Positions 33,119-40,943 of a stretch of 46,424 nt of DNA are shown in pieces (position 1 is the stretch's first letter; every line of letters begins with the position of its first letter). Source of the stretch: an uncultured bacterium (lineage in GTDB: Bacteria; Acidobacteriota; Thermoanaerobaculia; Multivoradales; JAHEKO01). Position numbers and translations under genes: made by a program. Under the pieces are notes generated by a model. That model made no database searches and had not been told where the DNA came from. It was given only the letters and a program-made list of their open reading frames with translations. The DNA lies in assembly GCA_905479655.1 (NCBI GenBank), contig CAJQNK010000180.1, positions 1-46,424 on the forward strand. Reading direction: 5' to 3'.

Positions 33119-35350
33119 GCGGATCCGCGGCTCCCTGCCCTCGTGCTCGAGGGCGCCGCGGCCCGGTCCCTGGCGCCAATCGAGGAGCCCCGGCACGAGA
33201 AGACCGGGCTCGTCGCCAGGCTCGGCGGGGAGCGGCGGCCCCACGACCAGACGCTGGGCCTCCGCCTCGACGGCCACACCACCCGCATCGATCTCGCCGT
33301 CGGTCGGCACCCCGACCTGGGCGAGGCGCAGGCCGCTTCCCGGGTCGTCGATGAACACGCGGTAGCGGAAGTCGGTCTCGGTCGCGACCAGGACGCCGAC
33401 CTCGTCCGCTGGAGTCGAGGAGAAGTCGGGAACGACGACCACGTCCAGCGGCACCCGGGCCGGAGGCAGGTTGATCCGATGCAGCTCCTCGCCGCTGGAG
33501 GAGTCGGCCACGAGGACCCGCAGGGCGCGATCCGTCGGCTGCATCCCCATCACGGCAATCTCCGCGGCGGTCGTGCCACCGAAGTCGGGGACCGCGGCGA
33601 TCGCCAGCGGCAGCAGGTCGTTCGACAGCGTGAAGCTCGACGTCTGGGAGCCCGTGGACGGGTCCAGCACGACGACCCGCGCCCCGAAGCTGTCGACTCC
33701 GACCACCGCCACGTCGCCACCGGCCTCGGCGAGACGCGAGGCCGAGAAACCGGCATCGAGCTGGATGAGCTGGAGGGTGGTTCCCGTGCTCGCGTCGCGG
33801 ACGTAGACGCCGCGGTTGCCCTGGTCGGGTCGGCGAACCAGCACGGCCACCTCGGAGGCCGGCCCGCCACCGACGTTGGGCAACACCGCGAGGTCCACCG
33901 GGTGGTTGCCCTGGGCGAAGGCCAGGGTCTTCAGCGACTGGCCCGTCTGCGCGTCCTTCTGGAGCACCAGGGCCACGCCGTCGCTGGGCCGGATCGCCAG
34001 CACCGCCAGCTCGTCGGCCGGGCTGCCGGCGAAGTTGGGCACGACGGCGAGCGCGATGGGCCGGAAGTCGGGCGCGAAGCCCACCTGCGAGACCACCTCG
34101 CCCGAGCCGGAGTCCGTCACGAAGACCTGCACGGCCCCGTTGGCGGGGTTACGCGCCAGGACGGCGACCTCGTCCGCCGCCGTGTCCGCGAAGTTCGACA
34201 CCACGCCCAGGTCCACCGAGGCGTATCCCCGCAGCAGCTCGCTGCGCGAGACGGCGACGCCGGTCTGAGGATCGACCACCACGGTCGAGAGGCGGCCGCT
34301 CACCCGGTCGGAGCGGACGACGGCGACCTCGTCGACGCCGTTGCCGTCGGCGTCGGGCACCGAGGCCACCCGCGGGTAGGCCACGCCCCAGCCCACGTCC
34401 TCGAGCAGGGGCGGCGTCACGAGGTTGGCGATGCTGGGCGAGGAGAACGCCTGCATCAGCTCGTCGAAGCCGGCCACTCCGACGTCCGAGTCCCAGTGGG
34501 AGACCGAAGAACCGATGGAGAGGGTCGCCGGGGCGTTCATCTCGACATGCGCCGAGTCCGCCGAGAGACCCTGGGACAGGATGCCGCCGCGCCCCTGCAC
34601 CGCCCCCCCGACCCAGTGCAGGTCGTTGGTGTCGGTCGCGGAGGACGCACGCTGGGCATTCGACAGCTCGGGCCACTCCCGACCCAGGCCGTGGTCTTCG
34701 AGGTTCACCATGTAGCTGTCGTCGAACCCCAAGAACTTCGAGCCGCTCCTGAGATCGACGAAGGTCGTGAAGCCCAGGCCGTGGGCGAGCTCGTGGCGCG
34801 TGATGTCCACGAAGCTGATGTGATCGCCCGGGACCACCCCCGCACCGATGCTGTAGTCCCACTCGGTGCCTCCGAGGCAGCCCGGCGTGCCGTCGACGGC
34901 GTCGTTGAAGACCATCCCGATCTCCTGCTCGTCGGCGCCGAGGACCCTCTCCTTCAGCAGCGCCTGGGCGGCCGCGGCCACGTACCACGTGTTCGCGAGG
35001 GGAAAGGCCGGATCGTCACGGAAGATGGTCTGCGGCCCCGCGGACGCCAGCGTGGCGGAGTTGGCGCCGCAGCCCAGGTCCTCCCAGGTGCCGAGGACGA
35101 GGATCTCGGCGTTGCTCACGAGGATCCGCTCCCACTCCCTGGCCGCCGCTTCGAAGGCGGCGACCCGCTGCCCGCCGAGAGTGGACGCGGAGTTACCCTG
35201 GACCGCCGGCACGGGGCGATTCGAGTTGAATCCCTGATTGGGCCGATCGCCGATCACCAGCCGGATCTGGGCGGCGTCGGAAGCGAGTGCCGACAGACCC
35301 AGCACGAGACATGCGACGAGGACGACGCCGCGGCGGCGCTCAGTGGTCAT
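33116..35350 (-). CDS. Secreted zinc metalloprotease with propeller-like repeats
   Basis: A 744-residue exported protein. After a signal peptide (about 1-26) comes a protease domain with HELAHGLGF (His186, Glu187, His190) inside DITRHELAHGLGFTTFVDL. The metzincin third ligand position (196) is Thr, so it is not a standard HExxHxxGxxH enzyme; related secreted HELxHGLGF proteins are common. From about residue 340 a block repeats roughly every 57 residues with cores such as VPDADGNGVDEVAVV, NFADTAADEVAVL, NFAGSPADELAVL, GGTTAAEIAVM and SSTPADEVGVL: about seven units, suggesting a seven-bladed propeller of FG-GAP/VCBS type. The stop codon is in a repeat tip, so the last residues may not be original. 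Start ATG 35348-35350. Confidence 0.82.
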   Translation of the reverse strand: MTTERRRGVVLVACLVLGLSALASDAAQIRLVIGDRPNQGFNSNRPVPAVQGNSASTLGGQRVAAFEAAAREWERILVSNAEILVLGTWEDLGCGANSATLASAGPQTIFRDDPAFPLANTWYVAAAAQALLKERVLGADEQEIGMVFNDAVDGTPGCLGGTEWDYSIGAGVVPGDHISFVDITRHELAHGLGFTTFVDLRSGSKFLGFDDSYMVNLEDHGLGREWPELSNAQRASSATDTNDLHWVGGAVQGRGGILSQGLSADSAHVEMNAPATLSIGSSVSHWDSDVGVAGFDELMQAFSSPSIANLVTPPLLEDVGWGVAYPRVASVPDADGNGVDEVAVVRSDRVSGRLSTVVVDPQTGVAVSRSELLRGYASVDLGVVSNFADTAADEVAVLARNPANGAVQVFVTDSGSGEVVSQVGFAPDFRPIALAVVPNFAGSPADELAVLAIRPSDGVALVLQKDAQTGQSLKTLAFAQGNHPVDLAVLPNVGGGPASEVAVLVRRPDQGNRGVYVRDASTGTTLQLIQLDAGFSASRLAEAGGDVAVVGVDSFGARVVVLDPSTGSQTSSFTLSNDLLPLAIAAVPDFGGTTAAEIAVMGMQPTDRALRVLVADSSSGEELHRINLPPARVPLDVVVVPDFSSTPADEVGVLVATETDFRYRVFIDDPGSGLRLAQVGVPTDGEIDAGGVAVEAEAQRLVVGPPLPAEPGDEPGLLVPGLLDWRQGPGRGALEHEGREPRIR

Positions 35351-35780
35351 GGCGGCCCTCCTCTCCCTCGGACTCCGGTTGGGCGTCCTCGGCCTCGACA
35401 CAGCGCGTCGTCAGGCGTCCCTCCGCATCGAGGGTCGCGACGGTCGCGCTGACGAAGCGACCCTGGAGATCGACGCGGTAGCCGCCGCCGGGAAGGGGTT
35501 CCTGCCAGAGTCCTTCCGCGTCCACTCGCAGCCGCTCGGCCTGCGGATCCTCGAGGGGCCGCAGTTCCGCCTCGGCGGCGAGCTCGGAGGACGACGGAAC
35601 GCCGAAGCGGCCGGTCGCCGGGTCGATCCAGGCCCTCTGGGCACTGGTCGCGGGCGCTCCCGCGACTCCGTCGACGACCGGTGCAGTGGGAGCCGTAGGC
35701 CCCCGGTGCGCCAGGATCGCGGCACCGACGGCCAGGGCCGGCAACGCCGCGAGAAGGAGAAAAGCTCGGGTTCTCTGCAC
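35340..35780 (-). CDS. Small secreted protein paired with the metalloprotease
   Basis: A 146-residue exported protein with a signal peptide (about 1-20) and no recognised family. The mature part is acidic, with AWIDPATGRFGVPSSSELAA, PLPGGGYRVDLQGRFVSATV and DAEGRLTTRCVEAE; one Cys, and an acidic His-containing end. The start is GTG with AGGAGG 6 bases upstream, a strong ribosome site. The gene overlaps the protease start by 11 bases, so the pair is co-translated. It may be a chaperone, inhibitor or surface partner of the protease; this is inferred from position only. Confidence 0.7.
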   Translation of the reverse strand: MQRTRAFLLLAALPALAVGAAILAHRGPTAPTAPVVDGVAGAPATSAQRAWIDPATGRFGVPSSSELAAEAELRPLEDPQAERLRVDAEGLWQEPLPGGGYRVDLQGRFVSATVATLDAEGRLTTRCVEAEDAQPESEGEEGRHDH

Positions 35781-35891
35781 GGTGCACCTCCTCGTGGGTC
35801 CACGCCGGAAGGGCCCAGCTCTCCGTCCGCGCTGTGGACGAACACCCTACCGCCGGCCGCGGCCCCGGTCAATCGAGCCCGCGACGAGGTG

Positions 35892-35908
35892 GTGTCCCAA
35901 TAGGACAC
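35892..35908. promoter_or_regulatory. Perfect palindrome GTGTCC-N5-GGACAC
   Basis: GTGTCC (35892-35897) and GGACAC (35903-35908) flank CAATA. It sits about 110 bases upstream of the protease operon start on the minus strand and looks like a repressor or activator site. The rest of the 220-base gap (35781-36000) shows no gene. Confidence 0.5.
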
Positions 35909-36000
35909 TGCCCGCGACGACAGGGCAGGACGGGAAGGGCCGCCGGAGCATTCCCCAGCGGCCCGGTGCGTCACGAACCGGCGAAACCCCAGGGCCGGAC

Positions 36001-36261
36001 TCAGCCCTCCTGCGCCTTGACGGCCGTCTCGAGATCGATCGAGACGGTGACGCCATCCCCCAGGAACACGCCGCCGTTGTCCAGCACCTTGTTCCACTCG
36101 ATGCCGTACTCCTTGCGGTCGAGGACCGTCGAGGTGGAGAAACCGGCCTTCACGTTGCCCCAGGGATCGGTGGCCTGACCCAGATAGTCGACCATCAGAT
36201 CGATCGTCTTCGTGACGCCGCGCATTGTCAGGTCGCCCGTCACCTTGAAGGTGCTGGACAC
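36001..36261 (-). pseudogene. yceI, C-terminal half only
   Basis: The 86 residues match the second half of YceI lipocalin-like polyisoprenoid-binding proteins: FKVTGDLTMRGVTKTIDLMV, then DPWGNVKAGFSTSTVLDRKE, WNKVLDNGGVFLGDGVTVSI. Complete YceI proteins have about 180-200 residues with a signal peptide; here the first ~100 are missing. The break at about 36258-36263 coincides with the ACACCC start of a repeat tip, and beyond it lies the HD gene. A GTG at 36261 could start translation but would give half a barrel, so it is most likely dead. Confidence 0.8.
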
Positions 36262-36287
36262 CCGAACCCGGCGAGAAGGGCAGGCTA
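36258..36287. repeat. Right tip of the palindromic repeat element at the yceI break
   Basis: ACACCCGAACCCGGCGAGAA followed by GGGCAGGCTA matches the right tip at 5091-5113 apart from a small insertion after ACACCC. It joins the truncated yceI on its left, and on its right supplies the TA of the -10 box of the HD gene. Confidence 0.7.
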
Positions 36288-36291
36288 GACT
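36286..36291 (+). promoter_or_regulatory. -10 box TAGACT of the HD hydrolase gene
   Basis: TAGACT ends 6 bases before the GTG at 36298. The gap CGAGGG contains a GAGGG that could weakly act as a ribosome site, but spacing is too short. TA comes from the repeat tip. Confidence 0.55.
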
Positions 36292-36297
36292 CGAGGG

Positions 36298-36927
36298 GTG
36301 AACGAGCCCTTCCTGACCCACCGTCTGGCGGAGGCGCTGGACCTGGCCGTGGAGCTCCATCGGAGCCAGATCCGCAAGAAGGGGCCCGGCGAGACCGGCC
36401 CCGACGTGCCCTACCTCTCCCACCTGCTGGCGGTCACAGCCCTGGTTCTCGCCCACGGCGGCGACGAGGACGAAGCCGTGGCCGCCCTGCTGCACGACGG
36501 CCCCGAAGACCAGGGCGGTCGCCCCGTCCTCGAACGGATCCGCCGACGCTTCGGGGAGCGGGTCGCCCGTATCGTCGAGTCCTGCTCGGACACCTTCGAG
36601 GCGCCCAAGCCCGAGTGGCTCGAGCGGAAAAGGACCTACATCGCCCATCTCCGGGACAACGCGCCGGGGGACGACGTGCTCCTGGTCTCCCTGGCGGACA
36701 AGGTGCACAACGTCGGCTCCATCGTCCGCGACCGGCGGGAAGTGGGGGAGGCGGTCTGGAAGCGCTTCACGGCGGGTCGCAAGGGCACCCTGTGGTACTA
36801 CCGAACACTGGAGAGGATCTTCCGCGAGCGGGACTCCGAGCGTACCCGCCCCCTGGCGACGGAGCTCTCCCGTCTGCTGGACGAGCTCGACCCGGAGCGC
36901 TCCGGCGCCAGCGCCGAGCCCACCTGA
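36298..36927 (+). CDS. HD-domain phosphohydrolase (SpoT/MESH-like)
   Basis: A 209-residue single-domain metal-dependent phosphohydrolase. HD motifs: RSQIRKKGPG near the N terminus, YLSHLLAV (His), AALLHDGPED (His-Asp and the ED pair of SpoT-type hydrolases) and LVSLADKVHNVGSIVRDRR (Asp). The layout and length are those of small alarmone-hydrolase-like HD proteins, which degrade (p)ppGpp or related nucleotides; no synthetase or TGS domain is present. Substrate is inferred. The GTG start follows TAGACT by 6 bases. Upstream it abuts the repeat tip and broken yceI. Confidence 0.87.
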   Translation: MNEPFLTHRLAEALDLAVELHRSQIRKKGPGETGPDVPYLSHLLAVTALVLAHGGDEDEAVAALLHDGPEDQGGRPVLERIRRRFGERVARIVESCSDTFEAPKPEWLERKRTYIAHLRDNAPGDDVLLVSLADKVHNVGSIVRDRREVGEAVWKRFTAGRKGTLWYYRTLERIFRERDSERTRPLATELSRLLDELDPERSGASAEPT

Positions 36928-36968
36928 CCGGACCGGGAATCTCGGCGGCTCGGGCAGCGTTGGCGATC

Positions 36969-36998
36969 GTGCCGACGACCCTCGTGCCGACGACTCTC
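36969..36998. repeat. 15-bp tandem duplication
   Basis: GTGCCGACGACCCTC (36969-36983) is followed at once by GTGCCGACGACTCTC (36984-36998). It lies in the gap between the HD gene and msrA. No function is apparent. Confidence 0.75.
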
Positions 36999-37052
36999 GC
37001 GCAACTGTGAGCGAGGTCCGGAGCCGGACTTCCGCACCCAGAGGAGACCCCC

Positions 37053-37712
37053 ATGGGATGGCCCTTCGACAAGACCCGCCTGCCCGCGGCCGGCGGGGCC
37101 CTTCCCGGACGCGACGAGCCCATCGTCGAGCCGGGCCGCCACGCCGTCCTGGGCAACCCGATGGCCCCCCCCTTCCCGGAGAAGCTCGATCTCGCCCTGT
37201 TCGGCCTGGGCTGCTTCTGGGGTGCGGAGCGGCTCTTCTGGCAGATTCCGGGTGTGTGGACCACCGCGGTCGGCTACGCCGCCGGCGAGACCCCCAACCC
37301 GACGTACGAAGAGGTGTGCTCGGGGCGCACGGGGCACAACGAGGTGGTGCGGATGGTCTTCGACCCGCAGGCCGTCCCCTTCGAGACTCTCCTGAGCGCT
37401 TTCTGGGAGGGCCACGACCCGACCCAAGGGATGCGGCAGGGGAACGACCTCGGTACGCAGTACCGCTCCGGCATCTACACCTACGGGGAGCGGCAGCGAC
37501 GCCTCGCCGAAGCCGGCCGCGACGCCTACCAGAGAGCCCTCTCCGAAGCCGGCCACGGCGCGATCACGACCGAGATCCTCCCCGCGCCGCAGTTCTACTT
37601 CGCCGAGGCCTACCACCAGCAGTACCTGGCGAAGAACCCCGGCGGCTACTGCGGCCTGGGGGGCACCGGTGTCGGCTGCCCCACGGGCCTGGGAGAGCTC
37701 AGCTCTTCTTGA
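37053..37712 (+). CDS. msrA: Peptide-methionine (S)-S-oxide reductase
   Basis: Repairs oxidised methionine in proteins, using Cys54 in [14 protein letters not shown]. The 219 residues match the longer MsrA type of E. coli (212), including the N-terminal extension with [14 protein letters not shown]. Further marks are [53 protein letters not shown] and YRSGIY, with recycling cysteines in [16 protein letters not shown] near the end. GGAGA lies 5-6 bases before the ATG. Its last 14 bases overlap the convergent membrane gene. Confidence 0.96.
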   Translation: MGWPFDKTRLPAAGGALPGRDEPIVEPGRHAVLGNPMAPPFPEKLDLALFGLGCFWGAERLFWQIPGVWTTAVGYAAGETPNPTYEEVCSGRTGHNEVVRMVFDPQAVPFETLLSAFWEGHDPTQGMRQGNDLGTQYRSGIYTYGERQRRLAEAGRDAYQRALSEAGHGAITTEILPAPQFYFAEAYHQQYLAKNPGGYCGLGGTGVGCPTGLGELSSS

Positions 37713-38103
37713 CCATGACGCCCAGGACGGCGCCCAGGACCAGGAAGCCGATCAGGTTCGAGCCGCCGTGGCACCAGGCCAGGTGATACGGGAAGCCGTC
37801 GATCACCAACACGCTGTAGAACGGCACCCAGAAGAGGACCATGCCGAGCCAGAAGCCGAAGGTCAGTCCCCCCTTCAGGCCATCGGCCCAGGCATCGCGC
37901 GTCTTGCCGAACAGGGCCGCCGTGAAGATGCCCACGAGGATGGCGATGCCGAAGAACCAGGCGATCTTGGCCTGCTCCTGACTGAAGACCTCCGGGTACT
38001 TCGTGTAGGCGCTGCCGAGGATCAGGCCGTGGTTCACGTAGTCCGTGATGTTCAGGGCGACGCCGCCGACGACGCCTGCCAAGAGGGTGCGGGTCCAGTT
38101 CAC
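37699..38103 (-). CDS. Four-helix membrane protein, unknown function
   Basis: A 134-residue protein with four hydrophobic segments: about residues 6-25, 46-67, 77-100 and 110-131. Conserved-looking features are [13 protein letters not shown] after the first helix, [20 protein letters not shown] and [18 protein letters not shown]. Recognisable as the kind of small hypothetical membrane protein seen in many high-GC genomes, but I cannot name the family. The GTG start has GGAGAAGTC directly before it, a good ribosome site. It converges on and overlaps msrA. Confidence 0.75.
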   Translation of the reverse strand: MNWTRTLLAGVVGGVALNITDYVNHGLILGSAYTKYPEVFSQEQAKIAWFFGIAILVGIFTAALFGKTRDAWADGLKGGLTFGFWLGMVLFWVPFYSVLVIDGFPYHLAWCHGGSNLIGFLVLGAVLGVMVKKS

Positions 38104-38532
38104 GACTTCTCCTTTCCCCGGGGCTGATGCCGGGCGAGGTTGAACATCGAAAGACAGGGTTTCGGCGAGGATATCGCAGTGGGGCCGACTGGAACAGCAG
38201 TCCCGAAGGTAAGGTCGAGGCGACGGGCCGCCAGATCGCCCAATCCGTAACACCGAGCCCGCGGGCCCGGGTCCGCCCAACGACCGTAAGTGACGATACC
38301 CGAGGGGCTTGAGGCGGTTCCCACAGCGCCTGTGCAAAAACTTGTGGACAACGGTCTGGAAAACGCTGCCGAGGTCGCTGACCACGGCGCTCCGACCGCT
38401 CTGCACAAGTCCCTGTGCAAAATGGGCAAGTTTCCTATTTGCAGCCACTTGCGAGGGACTCACGCGGGGCGGTCGACAGACCCGGACAGATAGATGACGA
38501 AGAATGCGACACCTGTGCAAAGCTCGGCCGAC
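38104..38532. other. 430-base intergenic region with DnaA-box-like cluster
   Basis: It holds no convincing gene. It is less GC-rich than its surroundings from about 38320 to 38525 and carries four DnaA-box-like 9-mers, listed separately. The part near 38104 should hold the promoter of the minus-strand membrane gene. Confidence 0.5.
38331..38522 (+). promoter_or_regulatory. Cluster of four DnaA-box-like sequences
   Basis: Reading the reverse complement, TTTTGCACA (38331-38339), TTGTCCACA (38343-38351), TTTTGCACA (38414-38422) and CTTTGCACA (38514-38522) occur in one orientation. TTTTGCACA fits the TTWTNCACA consensus, and TTGTCCACA is the favoured DnaA box of high-GC Actinobacteria. The cluster may be a DnaA-binding site for origin activity, DnaA titration or regulation. 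No dnaA, dnaN, gyrB or rpmH is nearby. Confidence 0.45.
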
Positions 38533-39072
38533 TCAGCGTCGCCGAAGCAGGATCAGCGTCGCGCCGACGCCTCCCCAGCCGGGCCGCGACGAGGTGAAGG
38601 CCAGGACCCGCCGAGCCCAGGGCGGCCGGGTCAGAACGGCGACGAGCCACTCCTTGAGCACCGGACCCTCCGGCGACCGCAGGCCGCGGCCGTGGATCAC
38701 GAGGACGCAGCGCAGCCTCCGGGTCCGAGCCGTGCGCAGGAGATCGTCCAGGAGCTCCCGCCCCTCCTCCCGGGTCCTCCCGTGGAGGTCGATCCGCGCC
38801 TCCGGGGGCACCTCGCCGGCCTTCAGTGCCGTCAGCATGCGGGCATCCACCCCGTCGGCCAGCCCTTCTCGCCTCTCTCCGGTGCGCGTGATCCGGAATC
38901 CCGGCGGGTCGCTCGGCTCGGCTGCCCCGCTCCTTGCGCTGCGCCGCGGCCCGGCCGGATCGACGAGCCGCTCCCGTCCCTCCAGGCGCTCGACATCGGC
39001 CATGGCCTGCTCGAACAACCGGGTCTCGTCGTCAGGGAGATCCCCACCTCGGCGGCTCCGACGCCTCGCCAT
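38533..39072 (-). CDS. Smr-domain protein
   Basis: A 179-residue cytoplasmic protein. The N-terminal half is charged and probably flexible (RRGGDLPDDETRLFEQAMAD). The C-terminal half is a Smr domain: EARIDLHGRTREEGRELLDD with DLHG, CVLVIHGRGLRSPEGPVLKE with HGRG, and GWGGVGATLILLRR at the end. Smr domains of this YdaL/MutS2-C type bind or nick nucleic acid, and recent work links several to RNA cleavage in ribosome rescue. It lies 3 bases downstream of the nhaC-type gene on the same strand, so they share a transcript. Confidence 0.9.
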   Translation of the reverse strand: MARRRSRRGGDLPDDETRLFEQAMADVERLEGRERLVDPAGPRRSARSGAAEPSDPPGFRITRTGERREGLADGVDARMLTALKAGEVPPEARIDLHGRTREEGRELLDDLLRTARTRRLRCVLVIHGRGLRSPEGPVLKEWLVAVLTRPPWARRVLAFTSSRPGWGGVGATLILLRRR

Positions 39073-39075
39073 GGG

Positions 39076-40482
39076 TCAGCCCTCCCCTCCCCTCCGCCCT
39101 TCCCCCCTCGCCTCGACGGGACCCCGCCCCCAGCCTGTCGCCACCGCGAAGACCAGGACGACCGCGAGCGCCCACGAGTGGAAGTTGTGCAGACCGATCG
39201 TGAGGGCGTCCAGGCGCGGCGCCGGCGCCGCCCCGCCGGTCGTACTGGCCGCCAGCACCGTGGGGATGCAGTACGGGAGGATGAAGGGGAAGATGCAGAC
39301 CGCGAGGTCGAGGAGGTTGGCCCGGCGGTAGGCGCCCAGGCCCGCCCGCTCCCCGGCCCGTCGGGCGAAGGGGCCGACGGCCAGGATGGCCACGACCGAG
39401 TGGGTGGTGAGCACGACCGCGGCCGACACGGCAGCGACCGTCGCCGCCTCGGCCCTGCGGGGCGTTCGAGCGTGGGCCACGGCGATCCCCGCCGCCCGGT
39501 CGAGGAGACCGGAGGCTTCGAGACCCCCGACCAGGCCGGCCAGGAGCAGCGTGAACACCGAGACCCCGACACCGCGCTCGATGCCCTCCAGGAGCAGCCC
39601 CTGGGCACGGAAGGCTCCGGGCTCCACCCGCAACAGATCGGCCAAGCCGAAGCGTCCCAGGGCGAGACCCAGGACAGCCGCCACGGCGACGCCGGCGAAC
39701 AGCCCCTCGAGCAGCGGCCGACGTGCGAGCAGAAGGGCGAGGGTCACCGCCGGCGCCAGAAGCAGCAGGAGGCCGCCGGTGTCGGGCACGACCGCCGCCG
39801 CCGGAGCCGCACCGGAGCCCCTGGCGCCCAGCCACGCGTAGACCCCCAGGGCCATCGCCGCCGCGGGCAGCGCGTAGCGTAGGCGGCTGCGCACCACCCC
39901 GCCCAGATCGGCGCCCTGGGTGCCGGCCGAGGCGATGGTCGTGTCCGAGACCGGCGAGATGTTGTCGCCGAAGGTGGCGCCGCCCAGGAGAGCCCCCATG
40001 AGCACCGCCGGCGGCGCTCCGACCACGACCCCCGCGGGGTAGAGCAGCGGCGCGCACAGGACCAGGGTCCCCAGGCTGGTGCCGGTGGCCGTGGACACGA
40101 CACAGGCCACGAGGAAAGCCGCCGCGGTGAAGCCCCCCCCTTGCAGGCCGGCCGTCGCGGCGAGGCCCGTGAGCGCGCCGATGAAGCCGCTGGCGCTCAT
40201 GAGGGAGGCCAGGACGCCGGCCACGAGCCAGGCCAGGATCATCAGGGCGACGAGCGGGCGGCTCATACCGGCGACCACGGCCTCCGAGTAGGCCGCCCGG
40301 TCCCGGGCCAGGAGCAGGCCGGAAGCCAGGGCGACGAGCAGGACCGGCCAGAAGCCCCTCTCGTCCGGCGCCCCCGCCAGCGCCAGCGCGATGACCCCGC
40401 CGAGAAAGAGCGCCAGGGGCGCCACGGCTCCGACACCGCCGAGGCGGTAGGACACAACGGGGAGGTCGGGAACGTCGCGCAT
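39076..40482 (-). CDS. Na+/H+ antiporter, NhaC family
   Basis: A 468-residue polytopic protein with about 11 helices. The NhaC signature LLGGATFGDNISPVSDTTIA (the GD..SP.SDTT motif) lies near residues 165-185 and a second inverted half occurs after about residue 290. It exchanges Na+ for H+ across the membrane; some relatives take up organic acids such as lactate against malate. The ATG at 40482 is leaderless after TATCAT. It forms an operon with Smr and is divergent from the TIGR04076 gene. Confidence 0.9.
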   Translation of the reverse strand: MRDVPDLPVVSYRLGGVGAVAPLALFLGGVIALALAGAPDERGFWPVLLVALASGLLLARDRAAYSEAVVAGMSRPLVALMILAWLVAGVLASLMSASGFIGALTGLAATAGLQGGGFTAAAFLVACVVSTATGTSLGTLVLCAPLLYPAGVVVGAPPAVLMGALLGGATFGDNISPVSDTTIASAGTQGADLGGVVRSRLRYALPAAAMALGVYAWLGARGSGAAPAAAVVPDTGGLLLLLAPAVTLALLLARRPLLEGLFAGVAVAAVLGLALGRFGLADLLRVEPGAFRAQGLLLEGIERGVGVSVFTLLLAGLVGGLEASGLLDRAAGIAVAHARTPRRAEAATVAAVSAAVVLTTHSVVAILAVGPFARRAGERAGLGAYRRANLLDLAVCIFPFILPYCIPTVLAASTTGGAAPAPRLDALTIGLHNFHSWALAVVLVFAVATGWGRGPVEARGEGRRGGEG

Positions 40483-40488
40483 GGGCGA

Positions 40489-40494
40489 ATGATA
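40489..40494 (-). promoter_or_regulatory. -10 box TATCAT of the nhaC-smr operon (leaderless type)
   Basis: TATCAT on the minus strand ends 6 bases before the ATG at 40482. Confidence 0.6.
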
Positions 40495-40568
40495 CGAGGT
40501 CCCCGCGAGCCCGCTCCCCGATCGGGACCCCGGGACCCCGTCGCGGCCCGCGACCCGCGACCCGCGAC

Positions 40569-40574
40569 TATGAT
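40569..40574 (+). promoter_or_regulatory. -10 box TATGAT of the TIGR04076 operon (leaderless type)
   Basis: TATGAT ends 6 bases before the ATG at 40581; the gap CCGACC has no ribosome site. Confidence 0.65.
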
Positions 40575-40580
40575 CCGACC

Positions 40581-40943
40581 ATGACCGAACGAGTCGACGA
40601 GTTCACCCTCTGGGACCTGCAGGTGGAGGTGATCGGGGAGCCCGAGACGATGGTGTGCAGCCACCGTCCGGGAGACGTGTTGGAGCTCCGAGGAGAGAAC
40701 CTGAGCCTACCCGCGGGTCAGACCTTCCCGGTCTACCCGCTGGCCGCCCTCCTGCCGATCCTGACGGCCAAGCAGCGGCCCACCGATCCAGCCGACTGGA
40801 TGACCACCGACACCGACATCGCCTGCCCGGATCCCCTCTGCGGCGCGCGGTTCCGGATCACCCGCACGGGGCGCTCGACCTTCCGCCACGGCGAGGTGAC
40901 GCGGGTGCCGATGCCGCCGCCCGAACCTCGGGACGCCCCGTGA
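40581..40943 (+). CDS. TIGR04076 family protein
   Basis: A 120-residue small protein of the TIGR04076 family: WDLQVEVIGEPETMVCSHRP, then GDVLELRGENLSLP, LAALLPILTAKQRP and the Cys motif IACPDPLCGARFRI (CPDP...C). The family is often encoded beside aldo-keto reductases or radical enzymes; its function is unknown, and the cysteines may bind a metal. The gene starts a tight operon: GTGA overlap with the aldo-keto reductase, which overlaps the DUF885 gene by ATGA. Start ATG directly after TATGAT (leaderless). Confidence 0.85.
   Translation: MTERVDEFTLWDLQVEVIGEPETMVCSHRPGDVLELRGENLSLPAGQTFPVYPLAALLPILTAKQRPTDPADWMTTDTDIACPDPLCGARFRITRTGRSTFRHGEVTRVPMPPPEPRDAP

Noticed and set aside
32513..35452. 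979-codon plus-strand frame across pepE end and the metalloprotease
   Set aside because: It is the antisense of the metalloprotease with signal peptide and HELAHGLGF; no domain is found in the plus frame.
36298..36300. GAGGG before the GTG of the HD gene as a ribosome site
   Set aside because: It is directly adjacent to the start codon, too close for a Shine-Dalgarno interaction, so leaderless initiation is preferred.
36969..36998. 15-bp duplication as a CRISPR or regulatory array
   Set aside because: Only two adjacent copies, no spacers and no dyad symmetry.
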